DNA of 64,000 bases from an uncultured Acetatifactor sp. (GTDB lineage Bacteria; Bacillota; Clostridia; Lachnospirales; Lachnospiraceae): assembly GCA_910589035.1 (NCBI GenBank), contig CAJUSI010000005.1, positions 1-64,000 on the forward strand, given 5' to 3'. The position numbers and the translations under genes were made by a program. Positions 1 to 9,241 of the stretch are shown here, one piece after another (the first letter of the stretch is position 1; each line of letters opens with the position of its first letter). Below the pieces are notes generated by a model. The model was not told where the DNA came from and searched no databases. It saw nothing but the letters and a program-made list of their open reading frames with translations.

Positions 1-2
1 CT

Positions 3-101
3 TATATTTACAGCCATATCCAGGAAGAACGGATTCATTTTGTCTACCAGTGTGGGGCAAGGCACATTGGCTTTGAGCAGGTTAAAGCTTTAGTGGCATA
101 G
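3..101 (+). CDS. C-terminal end of an unidentified protein (partial)
   Basis: An open frame runs from the window edge to a TAG at 99-101 and gives a 32-residue tail ending GFEQVKALVA. It is too short to assign to a family. It is proposed as real only because it ends before an AT-rich gap and because a hairpin terminator lies about 150 bases further on. The other two forward frames also stay open for much of this stretch, so this is a weak call. Confidence 0.3.
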   Translation, partial: YIYSHIQEERIHFVYQCGARHIGFEQVKALVA

Positions 102-244
102 GCTTATTGTGCAATTTTTTAAATTTGCTCATTTATAGTAATATAATAAATATATATAAATATAATGTCAGAATATGCTGGTTTTTAGATGATGCCGGGA
201 AAGCTGATGATCCGGGAGATGATTATATATTAAACTGATTTGTT

Positions 245-288
245 AAAAAAGGAAAAACAGGAAGCCTTGACCTGTTTTTCCTTTTTTG
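245..288. terminator. Bidirectional rho-independent terminator
   Basis: The stem GGAAAAACAGG/CCTGTTTTTCC has a short loop and is flanked by an A6 run on the left and a T6 run on the right, so it can act in both directions. It sits 22 bases beyond the hflC stop on the minus strand and also follows the partial gene at the left edge. The 100-245 stretch before it is AT-rich, with no gene seen. Confidence 0.75.
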
Positions 289-309
289 AAATAACTGAGT
301 TATTGGCGC

Positions 310-1182
310 CTACTGCAATCCATAGAAGATATGCGCGATGGGCGAATCCGGCGAGAGGATCACCGTCTTGTTGCCGCCCTGGAGGGAAATCTTCAGCGCG
401 TCCAGGCTTCTGACGAAGGAATAGAATTCCTGCTTGGACTCGTCATTGTAGGCCTCGGACAGAATCCGCATGTACTCCGCTTCGCCCTCCGCGATGAGGA
501 TGGCGGCTTCCTTCTCCGCCTCGGACAGAAGCACCGTTACCTCCTTGTCGGTGGTATTCCGGATGATCTGAGCCTCGGAGCTTCCCTCCGCGGTGTAGGT
601 GGCCGCGATATTGTCCCGCTCGGAGATCATGCGCTCATACACGGCGGCCTTGTTGTCGCCGGGCAGGTCCAGCATTTTGGTCTCAAAGGCCAGGAGCTTG
701 ATGCCGTACTGATCCAGGGAGCTTCCGATGTTAGCGATAATGGCGGCGGACAATTCCCCGTCCCGCCCGGAGATCACATCGTCCTGGGTGGTGCTGCTGA
801 TGACGTTTTTGGTGGAGTTGTACACGATAGCGTCCAGTCTGCCCTCCGCGTTCACAATGGAGGAATTCAGTGTCTGAGCGAATTTCTGAGGATCCACAAT
901 ATGCCACAGGATGTAGCTGTCGCAGATCATGGTCTTCTTGTCGCTGGTAATCACATCCGAGGAGGACAGGTCATAGAGCATAATCTGTTTGGGCAGCTTA
1001 TCCACGGTTTCAATAAAGGGAATTTTGAAGCTGATGCCCGCCTCGGATACCACATGATCGATCTTACCGAACTGACGGATCAGGCTGTATTCGTTTTCAC
1101 GTGTGATGACAATGCTGGATGCGCCCACGATAAGGAGCACAAACAGAGCAACGATCAACAATACTTTCTTAGCTGTTTTCAT
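310..1182 (-). CDS. hflC: HflC, SPFH/prohibitin-family protease modulator
   Basis: This 290-residue protein has an N-terminal membrane segment (about residues 7-25) followed by an SPFH/band-7 domain (about 25-190) and a helical, Ala/Glu-rich tail (about 190-260), the usual HflC plan and length. HflC family members form a membrane complex with HflK that surrounds and restrains the FtsH protease. It follows hflK on the same strand with a 161-base gap, so the two are probably co-transcribed. A clear AGGAGG lies 8 bases before the ATG at 1182. Transcription should stop at the hairpin at 245-288. The family call is firm; a role with FtsH here is by homology. Confidence 0.92.
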   Translation of the reverse strand: MKTAKKVLLIVALFVLLIVGASSIVITRENEYSLIRQFGKIDHVVSEAGISFKIPFIETVDKLPKQIMLYDLSSSDVITSDKKTMICDSYILWHIVDPQKFAQTLNSSIVNAEGRLDAIVYNSTKNVISSTTQDDVISGRDGELSAAIIANIGSSLDQYGIKLLAFETKMLDLPGDNKAAVYERMISERDNIAATYTAEGSSEAQIIRNTTDKEVTVLLSEAEKEAAILIAEGEAEYMRILSEAYNDESKQEFYSFVRSLDALKISLQGGNKTVILSPDSPIAHIFYGLQ

Positions 1183-1343
1183 AGAGATACCTCCTATTCC
1201 TGTCTATATATTCTCGAAATCTCCAGGCTGCTTTTCATCGGGATTTTCGGAAGCTTCTTTTGCTGATTCCTCCGCCCTTCCGACTCTATTGTCAGTCAAA
1301 AGCCCGATCCTGCGCCATATGATTCCGAGAGCCTATGGTCTCT

Positions 1344-2402
1344 TTAGTTCCCGCCTGAAGCGTCCTGGCTGCCCGATGTGTTCGTGTCTGTGCCGGCGGT
1401 TTTGCCCGAATTCCCTTCCGTGCCGCCGGTAAAGGACTCCAGGGGATAGATGGTCTGGGTATTTCCGTTGGGACTTTCGATAATCACCTTCAGATCCGGC
1501 AGAACCTCTTCCATTGCTTCAAAGAACATACGCTGCTTTGTAACCACGCTGTTTTTCACATATTCCTGATACATGGCGTTAAAGCGGGCTACCTGAGCGG
1601 TGGCTTCGTTGATACGCTCCGTTTTCCGGGCCTCGGCGTCCTTGATAATGCCGTCTGCCCTGGCCTGAGCGGAGGGGAGCTGCTCGTTGCGGTATTTGTT
1701 TGCATTGTTCAGAGCCGTTTCCTTGCCCTGCTTTGCCGTCTCCACAGCTTTGAAAGCTTCCATGACTTCTACGGTGGGTGGCTCCGAGTCCTGAATGGTG
1801 ATATTTACCAGCTGGATGCCGATATCCTGCTCCGCCAGGCGGTTCAGGATCATTTCCTTGATGGAGGCCTGAATCTCGTTTTTCCCTGTGGTAAGCACAT
1901 CATCCACGGGATAACTTCCGATCACGGTGCGGATGCAGCTCTGACTGATATTCCGCAGGATCTCCAGAGGATTGGAGGAAGCGTACAGCGCTTTTACCGG
2001 ATCGCTGTAGCGGTATTCCACGTAGAAATCCACATCGATGAAATTGAAATCCGAAGTGATCATCAGGGATTCGTCCTCGTTTACGGCATTGGTGTCCGTG
2101 CTGTAGCCGATGGCCAGGCCCTGAATGGTGGTATTCACCTTTCTGACCTGCTGGATGAAAGGAATTTTAAAATGGAGACCGGGTTCCGTCACCGCCTGGG
2201 CCCTGCCCAGAGTAATCAGCACGGCCTGCTCCTGCTCCTTGATCTCATAAGTGGAATTGAAAATCAGAATGAGCAGCACCACCGCCGCAATGACAATGCC
2301 GGTAATTTTTCCGGCGGGAGATTTCTTCCTCGGAGCATTGCTCTGCCCTTCATTCACGGTTTCAAACCCGTTCCTCCAGTTGCGAAAAGAATTATTTCTC
2401 AT
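1344..2402 (-). CDS. hflK: HflK, SPFH/prohibitin-family protease modulator
   Basis: This 352-residue protein has a charged cytoplasmic N-terminus, one membrane segment (about residues 33-48), a band-7/SPFH domain and a long helical region (about 225-300) rich in Ala, Glu and Lys. Low-complexity Gly/Thr/Ser residues close the chain. The order hflK-hflC and the longer N-terminus are typical of HflK rather than HflC. The ATG at 2402 is preceded by AGGAGG with 7-base spacing. It is the likely first gene of a two-gene operon. Partnership with FtsH is family knowledge; ftsH is not in the window. Confidence 0.92.
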   Translation of the reverse strand: MRNNSFRNWRNGFETVNEGQSNAPRKKSPAGKITGIVIAAVVLLILIFNSTYEIKEQEQAVLITLGRAQAVTEPGLHFKIPFIQQVRKVNTTIQGLAIGYSTDTNAVNEDESLMITSDFNFIDVDFYVEYRYSDPVKALYASSNPLEILRNISQSCIRTVIGSYPVDDVLTTGKNEIQASIKEMILNRLAEQDIGIQLVNITIQDSEPPTVEVMEAFKAVETAKQGKETALNNANKYRNEQLPSAQARADGIIKDAEARKTERINEATAQVARFNAMYQEYVKNSVVTKQRMFFEAMEEVLPDLKVIIESPNGNTQTIYPLESFTGGTEGNSGKTAGTDTNTSGSQDASGGN

Positions 2403-2641
2403 ATGGAAACCTCCTGTCTGCCGTTCCGCAGAAGTATTTGCCGCGGGACAACCTTGATTTATGAATAGGATACATCAACTATTGTCTTAATACAATAAGA
2501 ATATCTGCACATTAGGCAGAATATCGTGCAATCGGATTATCTTTCGCGTCTGAGCCGGATGCCGTACGCAGTCATGTGAGCCAGGCGGCGTTTGTGTGCG
2601 TGTCCGGATATCAGTGCCAGGTGCCGGCTGCAGGATCATGT

Positions 2642-4126
2642 TCAGCAATCTGAGCCGCTGATTTCCGGCGCCTTTGCCTCCTCCCAGCATCTGCTCCCGG
2701 CGAACAGCCTGGTGAGCTCCGGGTCCAGTTCGCCCCTCACTTCGGCGTTTTCTCTCAGGATATCCAATGCCACATGCAGCGGCTTGGCGGGCTTGTAGGG
2801 TCTGTCATCGGCCACCAGGGCGTCGAAAATATCCAGAATAGTGATAATGCGTACCTCTATGGGAATCTCATCTCCCTTCCGGCGGCGGGGATAGCCTTTT
2901 CCGTTTAACAGCTCGTGGTGGGAGGAAGCCCATTCCCTCACATGGGACAGATCCCCGGAGAAATGAATCTGGGACAGCAGCTTATCGGTGACCACCACAT
3001 GTTCCTCCATGGTTTTGCGTTCCTCCGCGGAGAGCGTTCCCCGGCGAATGGAGAGCATGGCGTATTCGTCTTCCGCGAGCCAGGGGTGTATCCCGCCGTC
3101 CTCGCCGGAGTAAGTTTTTTCCTGCAGAAGCTTTATCGCCTCCAGCATTTCATCGGTGACAAAGCCGGCGGAATTGACCTGATCTACCAACCGGGCGGCT
3201 TCCCGGGTCTGCAGCATCAGGGCGTCTCTTTCCTCCGCGGAAATGCCGCCCCGCAGGCAGGAGATCTCGGCGTTCAGCCTGACAAGCTCCATCCGATGTG
3301 TAAATGCGGTAAGCTGATCCGGCAGAAGGCGCTTCGCCTTGTCCATCACCTCCAGGGGAGTTACCAGCTTTCCGATATCATGGAGCCAAATGGCCATCAG
3401 CAATTCTTCCTTCTGGGAGGGAGTAAAGTGCTTCTGCCCCGGGCAGGTGTTCAGATAGTCTATGAAGCGGTCGGCATAGGCTGCCATATGCCGGGCATGA
3501 TTGGCGGTGTAGGGAGTTCTCTCGTTGACGGCGGAGGACATGGTCTTGACAAAGGACTGGAACAGCTCACGGATTTCCTGAATGTAGCGCGCATTCTGAA
3601 TAGTGATGGCGGCCTGGGAGGCTACGGATTCCGCCATCAGCACCATATCCTCCGCAAAAGCGCAGGTGGTACCGCTCTCATCCAGAGCGTTGATCAGCTG
3701 CAGTACGCCGATGGATTCCCCCTCCCGATTGCGCATGGGCACCACCAGCATGGACTGGGTATGGTACTTGGTGATGGCGTCATAGCGGATGGGGCCGGAG
3801 AAATCATACTCCCGGCAGTTCCTCACATCCTCCACCAGAATGGTTTTCCCCTCCAGAAGCGCCAGAGCACATACATTTTCACGCTTTAACGGTACCGGCG
3901 GAAGATCGGGCTCCTTCCCGTCTCCGCCCGCATAAGTGTTCAGGGTATTGTTCCGCATCACCCTGAAATGCAGGCGGTCCTCCTTCAGCAGGTACAGAGT
4001 TCCCGCATCACAGTTGGTGAGCTCCATCATACAGGAGAGAATCCGCTCCATCAACCGGTTGAAGTCACGCTCGGCCGAAAGCTGCACGCCGATTTCCAGT
4101 ATCTTTTTCATGTTTTCCTGAGTCAT
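2642..4126 (-). CDS. GAF domain protein with C-terminal HD-GYP-type phosphohydrolase domain
   Basis: This 494-residue cytoplasmic protein has an N-terminal GAF sensory domain (about residues 10-180) and an HD-type domain (about 190-475). The HDIGKL metal motif is near residue 249, followed by EEHVVVTDKLL, HHELLNGKGYP and DIFDALVADDRPYK, which align with the HD-GYP signature. The usual HHERxDGxGYP is changed to HHELLNGKGYP, so c-di-GMP hydrolysis is plausible but not certain. A helical insertion of about 100 residues separates the HD and GYP parts. The genes upstream encode an MBL-fold hydrolase and an adenylate cyclase on the same strand, suggesting a nucleotide-signalling cluster. A TATAAT-like sequence lies about 25 bases upstream of the ATG, without a good -35. 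Confidence 0.85.
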   Translation of the reverse strand: MTQENMKKILEIGVQLSAERDFNRLMERILSCMMELTNCDAGTLYLLKEDRLHFRVMRNNTLNTYAGGDGKEPDLPPVPLKRENVCALALLEGKTILVEDVRNCREYDFSGPIRYDAITKYHTQSMLVVPMRNREGESIGVLQLINALDESGTTCAFAEDMVLMAESVASQAAITIQNARYIQEIRELFQSFVKTMSSAVNERTPYTANHARHMAAYADRFIDYLNTCPGQKHFTPSQKEELLMAIWLHDIGKLVTPLEVMDKAKRLLPDQLTAFTHRMELVRLNAEISCLRGGISAEERDALMLQTREAARLVDQVNSAGFVTDEMLEAIKLLQEKTYSGEDGGIHPWLAEDEYAMLSIRRGTLSAEERKTMEEHVVVTDKLLSQIHFSGDLSHVREWASSHHELLNGKGYPRRRKGDEIPIEVRIITILDIFDALVADDRPYKPAKPLHVALDILRENAEVRGELDPELTRLFAGSRCWEEAKAPEISGSDC

Positions 4127-4352
4127 GTTCTGTCTCCGTTTCTTTCTATTATATATAATTTAGGTGTTAGCCAGCATATGGGGTGGTAAGCTGTTTTTCC
4201 CGTTTGCAGTCCGCATATTTTAAGGTGCTGGAAAGTCTGAAATTGTGCCATTTTGCGCAGGATTTCGTCGCTAAGCGCTTAAAAGGATAACGAATGAGCG
4301 TATCCATGATGCAAAGAGAGGAACCGGCAAATGTATGCGCTCACGGGTATGG

Positions 4353-5210
4353 TCAGATGTCCCCTGCCTGCGGAAGGCAAAGCTCCATCCCTTCCCGGGC
4401 GAACCGGCACAGGGAATCGGCGCGGACGGCCAGCTTCTCCTGGGCCTGCAGGAGGGTATCCGTATACTTGGAGAAATAATGGGTCATCAGTACCGTCCCG
4501 GCCCCTGCTTCGCGGCCGAGAGAAATGCCCTGCTTCCAGGAAGAATGCCCCCAGCCCCGGTGCTTTGCCAGATCCTCCTCCGTGAAGCAGGCATCCCAGA
4601 TCAGAAGACCGCAATTCCGGGAAAAATCTCTCAGGGAAGGGCGGATTTCTTCGGTCAATTCACAGTCCAGCCCGTAGACGATGCTTTCGCCCCCGGCCTC
4701 CAGACGGTAGAGCAGGCTTTGGTTCGGATGATTTCCCCGCAGGGTATACACTTTTATGTCTCCGGAATCCCCGGCTTCTCCTTTCAGGACAAAGCATTCC
4801 CCGGGACTTATTTCATGAATCCGGATGGAGGCGGGGAAATCCCTGAGACCCATGGGCCAATAGGGAGGCCGGATCAGGTCGTTCAGATTCTGCTCAAAGC
4901 TTCTCCCCTCCTGCGCGGCGCCGTACAGGTGGATTTCCATCTCCGGGTCATGCATCAGCCGGCAGCCGAAGAGCCCCAGGCAATGGTCCATATGCAGGTG
5001 ACTGAACAGAAGATCCATTCTCTTCGGATTTTCCGGGGGCAGATGGTCCCCCAGGCCGATGAATCCGCTTCCGGCGTCGAGAACCACCAGATGCTTTCCC
5101 CGCTGCACCGAGATACAGGAGGTATTGCCCCCGTATTGCAGGAATTCCGCCGACGGTGTGGGGAAGGAGCCCCGTACACCCCAGACTTTTACTTTCCATG
5201 ATTGTTCCAT
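4353..5210 (-). CDS. MBL-fold metal-dependent hydrolase
   Basis: The protein is 285 residues from the ATG at 5210, which has AGAGGAAG 6 bases upstream; a longer frame to 5285 lacks such a site. It opens with a beta-strand followed by WGVRGSFPTPS and YGGNTSCISV, then carries the zinc motif HLHMDH and later His/Asp ligands (GLDCELTEE, WDACFTEED, MTHYFSKY). This is the metallo-beta-lactamase fold of the phosphodiesterase/ribonuclease type. The subfamily is often encoded beside CHASE2 cyclases and HD-GYP proteins, as here, so a cyclic-nucleotide or related phosphodiester substrate is a reasonable guess. The actual substrate cannot be read from sequence. Confidence 0.85.
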   Translation of the reverse strand: MEQSWKVKVWGVRGSFPTPSAEFLQYGGNTSCISVQRGKHLVVLDAGSGFIGLGDHLPPENPKRMDLLFSHLHMDHCLGLFGCRLMHDPEMEIHLYGAAQEGRSFEQNLNDLIRPPYWPMGLRDFPASIRIHEISPGECFVLKGEAGDSGDIKVYTLRGNHPNQSLLYRLEAGGESIVYGLDCELTEEIRPSLRDFSRNCGLLIWDACFTEEDLAKHRGWGHSSWKQGISLGREAGAGTVLMTHYFSKYTDTLLQAQEKLAVRADSLCRFAREGMELCLPQAGDI

Positions 5211-5347
5211 TGAGTGCTTCCTCTTTTCAGTAGAGTAGAATTTATACTGTTTAACGATTTTACTTGCCGCGAAACCAGACTGCACAACGCCGACCGGCTC
5301 AAGCGGCTCCCTATCGGAAAGCAGAAATAAGAATACTTCAAAACCGC

Positions 5348-7165
5348 TCAGGCGTCCAGGATTTCATCCAGAATCAGTACCTCGAAGCCTTCCTTTTTTC
5401 CTTTGAGCTTAATGGTGTCTCCCAGGGAGGTGGTCCGGATGCGGCCTTCCAGGGCGTCGGCAACCGCACGGGAAATATAGATGGTTCCCCCGGGAGCGTT
5501 GGCCTCCAGCCGGGCCGCCGTATTGACCGTATCGCCGATGGCGGTATAGTCCATACGCTGGGGAGAACCGATATTTCCTACCACGGCCTCTCCCACATGC
5601 ACGCCGATGCCGAAGGAAACGGTGCGGCCGTAGGCCTCCATCAATTCCTTCGAAAGCGCCCGGGAGCCCTCCGCCATATCCCGGGCCGCCTGCACCGCGT
5701 GCATAACATAGTCCTCCTGAGGCAGGGGTGCCCCCCAGAAAGCCATGGCTGCATCCCCCACGAATTTATCCAGGGTACCCCTGTTCTTCAGAATGCAGTT
5801 GGAGATCAGGGACAGATAGCGGTTCAGAATCTCCACCACCTGGGTGGGCTTGAGGAGCTCCGACATGGGCGTAAAACCGCGCACGTCCACGAAGAGTACG
5901 GCAATCTGTGTCAGCCTGCCGCCCAGCTCCAGGGTCTCCGTCCCTTCCTTCAGAATCTCGTTGACGATTTCCGGAGCCACATAGCGCTTAAAGGTGCCGG
6001 TAATCCGCCGCTTTTCCATGGCCGCCCGCAGATAATGGACCACGATGCAGCCGACATAGAGAACCGTGAGTCCCGCAGGAATCCACAGCACATGGCAGAC
6101 CCAACCCGCCTTGTAAAGCAGGCGGGTCACAAGCAGGTATCCTGCCAGGGAAACGCCCAGGAGGGGAAGGGAGATGCGTATGGGCAGCCGGAGAAAGAGA
6201 AGGCATCCCAGGAAGAGAAGGAAGAACAGAAGCACCAGCTGAAGCGTCCGGTCCGCCTCCAGCTTATAATCCTCCCAGAGCAGCGCCTGGACGGCATTTG
6301 CCTGATATTCCACGCCGTACATGGCTCTGGCATGATCGGCGGAGGTGATATAGCTGTCCTGCAGACCTACCGCATAGGGACCGATCAGCACGATTTTGCC
6401 CGCAAAATAGTCCGCCCCCATCTTACCGGACAGCAGATCCGCCACGGAGATGGATTCATAGAAATCGCCCGGAGTTCCGCAGAAGGGGACATACCAGAAT
6501 CCCCTGGCATCTACGGGAGGCAGGGCGACTGCCTCCTCTCCCCGGGCTTCCCGGTACATCTGCGCCGCCGCAAGGGCCATGGAAGGGACCTTCGTACCGT
6601 CGGGCAGAGTGAGCTCCAGCATATGGTGCCGCAGAATGCCGTCCTGGTCCAGCATGGCATTGATATGCCCCTGTGTGGTGCCCGCCTTCAACAGAGGGAA
6701 GGGTTCCTCAAAGGCAGTCATGGAGAAGGAATCCAGGCGGTATTCTCCGAGCCCGTCCTCCACCAGCATGCTCCCGAAGCTTCCCAGGCAGGCGGACACC
6801 ACGTTCCCGTACTCGCCCGCGGCCAGGGCCAGCATCTCATCCTTTTCCGGATCCGTCTCCCCCGCATAGAGAATATCCACGGCGATCACCGCGGGACGGC
6901 AGTCAGGGGATTCGTTCAGGGCTTTTATGGCTTTTGCTATAACATCCCGGCCCCATTGGTTGTAGGGTCCCAGCTCCTCCAGGGCCCGCTGGTCGATCCC
7001 CACTATCACGATCTTGCCGTCGGATGCGCTCCGGCTCTGATACCACAGATCCGACAGGGACAGGTCGGCCTTGTCCAGCAGACCCGACGCGGCCAGCAAT
7101 GTCAATCCTCCTGCTGCAATTATTATCCAGATAAATGTTTTTAAAGTCTGCTTTGTCTTCTTCAT
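5348..7165 (-). CDS. CHASE2-domain class III adenylate cyclase
   Basis: This 605-residue membrane protein has an N-terminal signal-anchor, an extracytoplasmic CHASE2 sensor (about residues 30-310), three hydrophobic segments (about 310-385) and a cytoplasmic class III cyclase domain (about 415-600). Both metal Asp residues are visible (FVDVRGFT near 427 and GDAAMAFWG near 470). The adenine-specifying Lys (TLDKFVGD) and Asp (AIGDTVN) and the transition-state Asn and Arg (GDTVNTAARLE) are all kept, so cAMP rather than cGMP synthesis is predicted. Divergent from the MATE gene. The MBL and HD-GYP genes lie downstream on the same strand. cAMP signalling is uncommon in anaerobic Clostridia, so its output is unknown. 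Confidence 0.9.
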   Translation of the reverse strand: MKKTKQTLKTFIWIIIAAGGLTLLAASGLLDKADLSLSDLWYQSRSASDGKIVIVGIDQRALEELGPYNQWGRDVIAKAIKALNESPDCRPAVIAVDILYAGETDPEKDEMLALAAGEYGNVVSACLGSFGSMLVEDGLGEYRLDSFSMTAFEEPFPLLKAGTTQGHINAMLDQDGILRHHMLELTLPDGTKVPSMALAAAQMYREARGEEAVALPPVDARGFWYVPFCGTPGDFYESISVADLLSGKMGADYFAGKIVLIGPYAVGLQDSYITSADHARAMYGVEYQANAVQALLWEDYKLEADRTLQLVLLFFLLFLGCLLFLRLPIRISLPLLGVSLAGYLLVTRLLYKAGWVCHVLWIPAGLTVLYVGCIVVHYLRAAMEKRRITGTFKRYVAPEIVNEILKEGTETLELGGRLTQIAVLFVDVRGFTPMSELLKPTQVVEILNRYLSLISNCILKNRGTLDKFVGDAAMAFWGAPLPQEDYVMHAVQAARDMAEGSRALSKELMEAYGRTVSFGIGVHVGEAVVGNIGSPQRMDYTAIGDTVNTAARLEANAPGGTIYISRAVADALEGRIRTTSLGDTIKLKGKKEGFEVLILDEILDA

Positions 7166-7548
7166 CGTTCATCCTTTGCTTTTATATTTTATGAGATTCC
7201 GTTTCCATGAGATTCCTTTATTAAGGTTCCATTGTCTTCGCTCTTTTGATTTCCATCCTTTGGCTGTTTCCGTTAAGCTTTGCCGCTTTGCTCTGCCGCC
7301 TTTCTGCGTTCTGCAGACCCGGCTTCGGGAAAAGCGGTCTCCGCCTTCCTCTTCTGTTTCATTATATAGAAAAGAGACCTGCAGGTCAAACAAAAAGTTG
7401 TGCCCCCAAAATCAGGTTTCCGGACTTCCGGATGGGAAAACTGCGGATATCAAGGGAACAAATACTGAAATATTCTTAAGAGAATTGATTTCTGTAAGAA
7501 TTGATTCTTGAGGAAAGATATGGTAGAGTAATAAGACGGGAGGAGATT
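7166..7548. other. Divergent intergenic region between cyclase and MATE genes
   Basis: This 383-base gap must hold promoters for both divergent genes. The clearest structure is a direct repeat AGAATTGATT at 7481-7490 and 7497-7506 (16-base period), which lies 40-60 bases before the MATE start and could be an operator. An imperfect hairpin with AGACC/GGTCT arms lies at 7315-7340. Small open frames here lack ribosome sites and were not called as genes. Confidence 0.4.
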
Positions 7549-8943
7549 ATGGACAAATTTCGAAGACTGTTCCAGGCAACCGATATGACGGAGGGAGTTC
7601 CCTGGAAGCAGATTATGCTTTTTACGCTGCCCATGCTGATCGGAAATATTGCGCAGCAGCTGTACAATACGGTGGACAGTATCGTGGTGGGGAGATATGT
7701 GGGAGACAACGCCCTGGCGGCCGTGGGCAGCGCCGGACCTATTGTGAATCTGCTGCTGGTGCTGTTCATCGGTATTTCCGCCGGCGCCGGCATCATGGTG
7801 TCCCAGTACTTCGGCGCAAGAGATCGGGAGAAGCTGGCGCTGACCATCGGAAACTGCATTGTGGCAAGCGGTGCGGCCTCCGTTCTGATTATGATCATAG
7901 GTCCCTTTGTAAGCGGCCCGCTTCTGCGCCTTCTGCGGACGCCGGAAGCTATTTTCGATTGGTGCCATTCTTATCTGAATATCATGATTTTCGGAATGGC
8001 AGGGATGGTATATTACAATATTCTGAGCGGAATCCTTCGGGGATTGGGAGACTCTTTTTCCGCGCTGCTGTATCTGCTGGTTTCCACCGTGCTGAACATC
8101 GCGCTGGATATTCTGTTTGTGACGCAGTTTGAGATGGAAGTGGCGGGGGTGGCGCTGGCAACGGTGATCGCGCAGGCGATTTCTGCAGTGCTGTGCCTGT
8201 GGAAGCTTTTCCGTATGAATGACCTGTATGTACTAAAGAGAGAGCACTTTAAACCGAATAAGGGGAATATGGGAACCATTCTCCGCCTGGGGGTTCCCTC
8301 CGGAATTACGCAGGCTATTTTTTCCGTGGCGATGATCGCGGTGCAGTCCCTTACCAACAGCTTCGGAGAAATGTTTATCGCGGCCAACGTGATCGTCATG
8401 CGTGTGGACGGCTTTGCCATGATGCCTAATTTCTCCTTCGGAACGGCCATGACCACTTACGCGGGGCAGAATGTGGGGGCGAAGCGATACGACAGGGTAC
8501 TCCGGGGAGCCCGTCAGGGGACCGCCATGGCTGTGGGGACCTCGGCGGTCATTACCGGCATCATTTTGCTGTTCGGCAAATATCTGATGGGGATTTTTAC
8601 CACCACCGGGGAGCTGGTGGACCTGAGCATGAATATGATGTGCATCATCGCCCTGGGATATCTGGCCATGGGGGTGACCCAGTCGCTCTCCGGCGTGATG
8701 CGGGGGGCGGGAGATACCATGACGCCCATGTGGATTTCTATTTTTACAACGATTATCGTCCGGATTCCCGTTGCGTACGGCATTGCGTATCTGACGCGAT
8801 CCGAGACACATCCCGGCGGACGGCAGGAGTGCGTGTTCTATTCGCTGCTGTGCAGCTGGCTGCTGGGGGCGCTTCTCACGGCGATTTTATACCGGGCCGG
8901 ACATTGGAAAAAGAAAGGGCTGCGGCAGGCGGAGCAGGATTAA
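7549..8943 (+). CDS. MATE family multidrug/sodium antiporter
   Basis: The 464-residue protein has 12 predicted hydrophobic segments and the two-lobed MATE pattern. Typical MATE elements are an early PMLIGNIAQQLYNTVDSIVVG segment (in two halves around residues 24-44), GAGIMVSQYFGA, GVPSGITQ at the start of the second lobe and GAGDTMTPMW. Family members export cationic compounds in exchange for Na+ or H+; substrate is not predictable. The ATG at 7549 follows GGGAGGAG by 4-5 bases. It is monocistronic, with a direct-repeat candidate operator upstream (7481-7506). Confidence 0.9.
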   Translation: MDKFRRLFQATDMTEGVPWKQIMLFTLPMLIGNIAQQLYNTVDSIVVGRYVGDNALAAVGSAGPIVNLLLVLFIGISAGAGIMVSQYFGARDREKLALTIGNCIVASGAASVLIMIIGPFVSGPLLRLLRTPEAIFDWCHSYLNIMIFGMAGMVYYNILSGILRGLGDSFSALLYLLVSTVLNIALDILFVTQFEMEVAGVALATVIAQAISAVLCLWKLFRMNDLYVLKREHFKPNKGNMGTILRLGVPSGITQAIFSVAMIAVQSLTNSFGEMFIAANVIVMRVDGFAMMPNFSFGTAMTTYAGQNVGAKRYDRVLRGARQGTAMAVGTSAVITGIILLFGKYLMGIFTTTGELVDLSMNMMCIIALGYLAMGVTQSLSGVMRGAGDTMTPMWISIFTTIIVRIPVAYGIAYLTRSETHPGGRQECVFYSLLCSWLLGALLTAILYRAGHWKKKGLRQAEQD

Positions 8944-8980
8944 TGGGAAAATATTACTATAAATCGGTGTAAGAACTTCC

Positions 8981-9008
8981 CTGAAAGGGTAAGCTATTCT
9001 TATATAAT
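8981..9008 (+). promoter_or_regulatory. Candidate sigma-A promoter for the DUF4358/MBOAT/DHHW genes
   Basis: The pair CTGAAA (8981-8986) and TATAAT (9003-9008) has a 16-base spacer. The -10 is perfect and the -35 matches 4 of 6. Transcription would start near 9015, directly in front of the five-copy repeat array, so the repeats would form the mRNA leader. Confidence 0.4.
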
Positions 9009-9020
9009 AAATTCTGAAGC

Positions 9021-9220
9021 ATGGGAACCGCGAAGCGGCATGTATGACAAAAACAGGGTCATGGGAACCGCGAAGCGGCATGTATGACAAAAACAGGGTC
9101 ATGGGAACCGTGAAGCGGCTTTCATGAAGAAATCAGGGTCATAGAAACTGTGCAGCAATTTCAGTGAAAGAATCAGGATCGCGGAAATTGCGAAGCAGTT
9201 TTCATGATAAAATCAGTTTA
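9021..9220 (+). repeat. Five 40-bp tandem repeats in the leader of the DUF4358 gene
   Basis: Five units of exactly 40 bases (starts 9021, 9061, 9101, 9141, 9181) open with ATGGGAACCGCGAAGCGG or a variant. Units 1 and 2 are identical, unit 3 is close, and units 4 and 5 are increasingly diverged. The core CCGC-GAA-GCGG can form a small hairpin. The array ends 9 bases before the AGGAGG site of the next gene. Confidence 0.95.
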
Positions 9221-9241
9221 TGCAAAATGAAGGAGGACATT

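Noticed and set aside
331..1266. Long plus-strand open frame opposite hflC
   Set aside because: No ribosome site, His/Gly/Gln-rich shadow composition, and the minus strand encodes a clear HflC.
5264..7144. 626-codon plus-strand open frame opposite the adenylate cyclase
   Set aside because: Lacks family features and a start signal. It is the complement of a complete, motif-bearing cyclase gene in high-GC codons.
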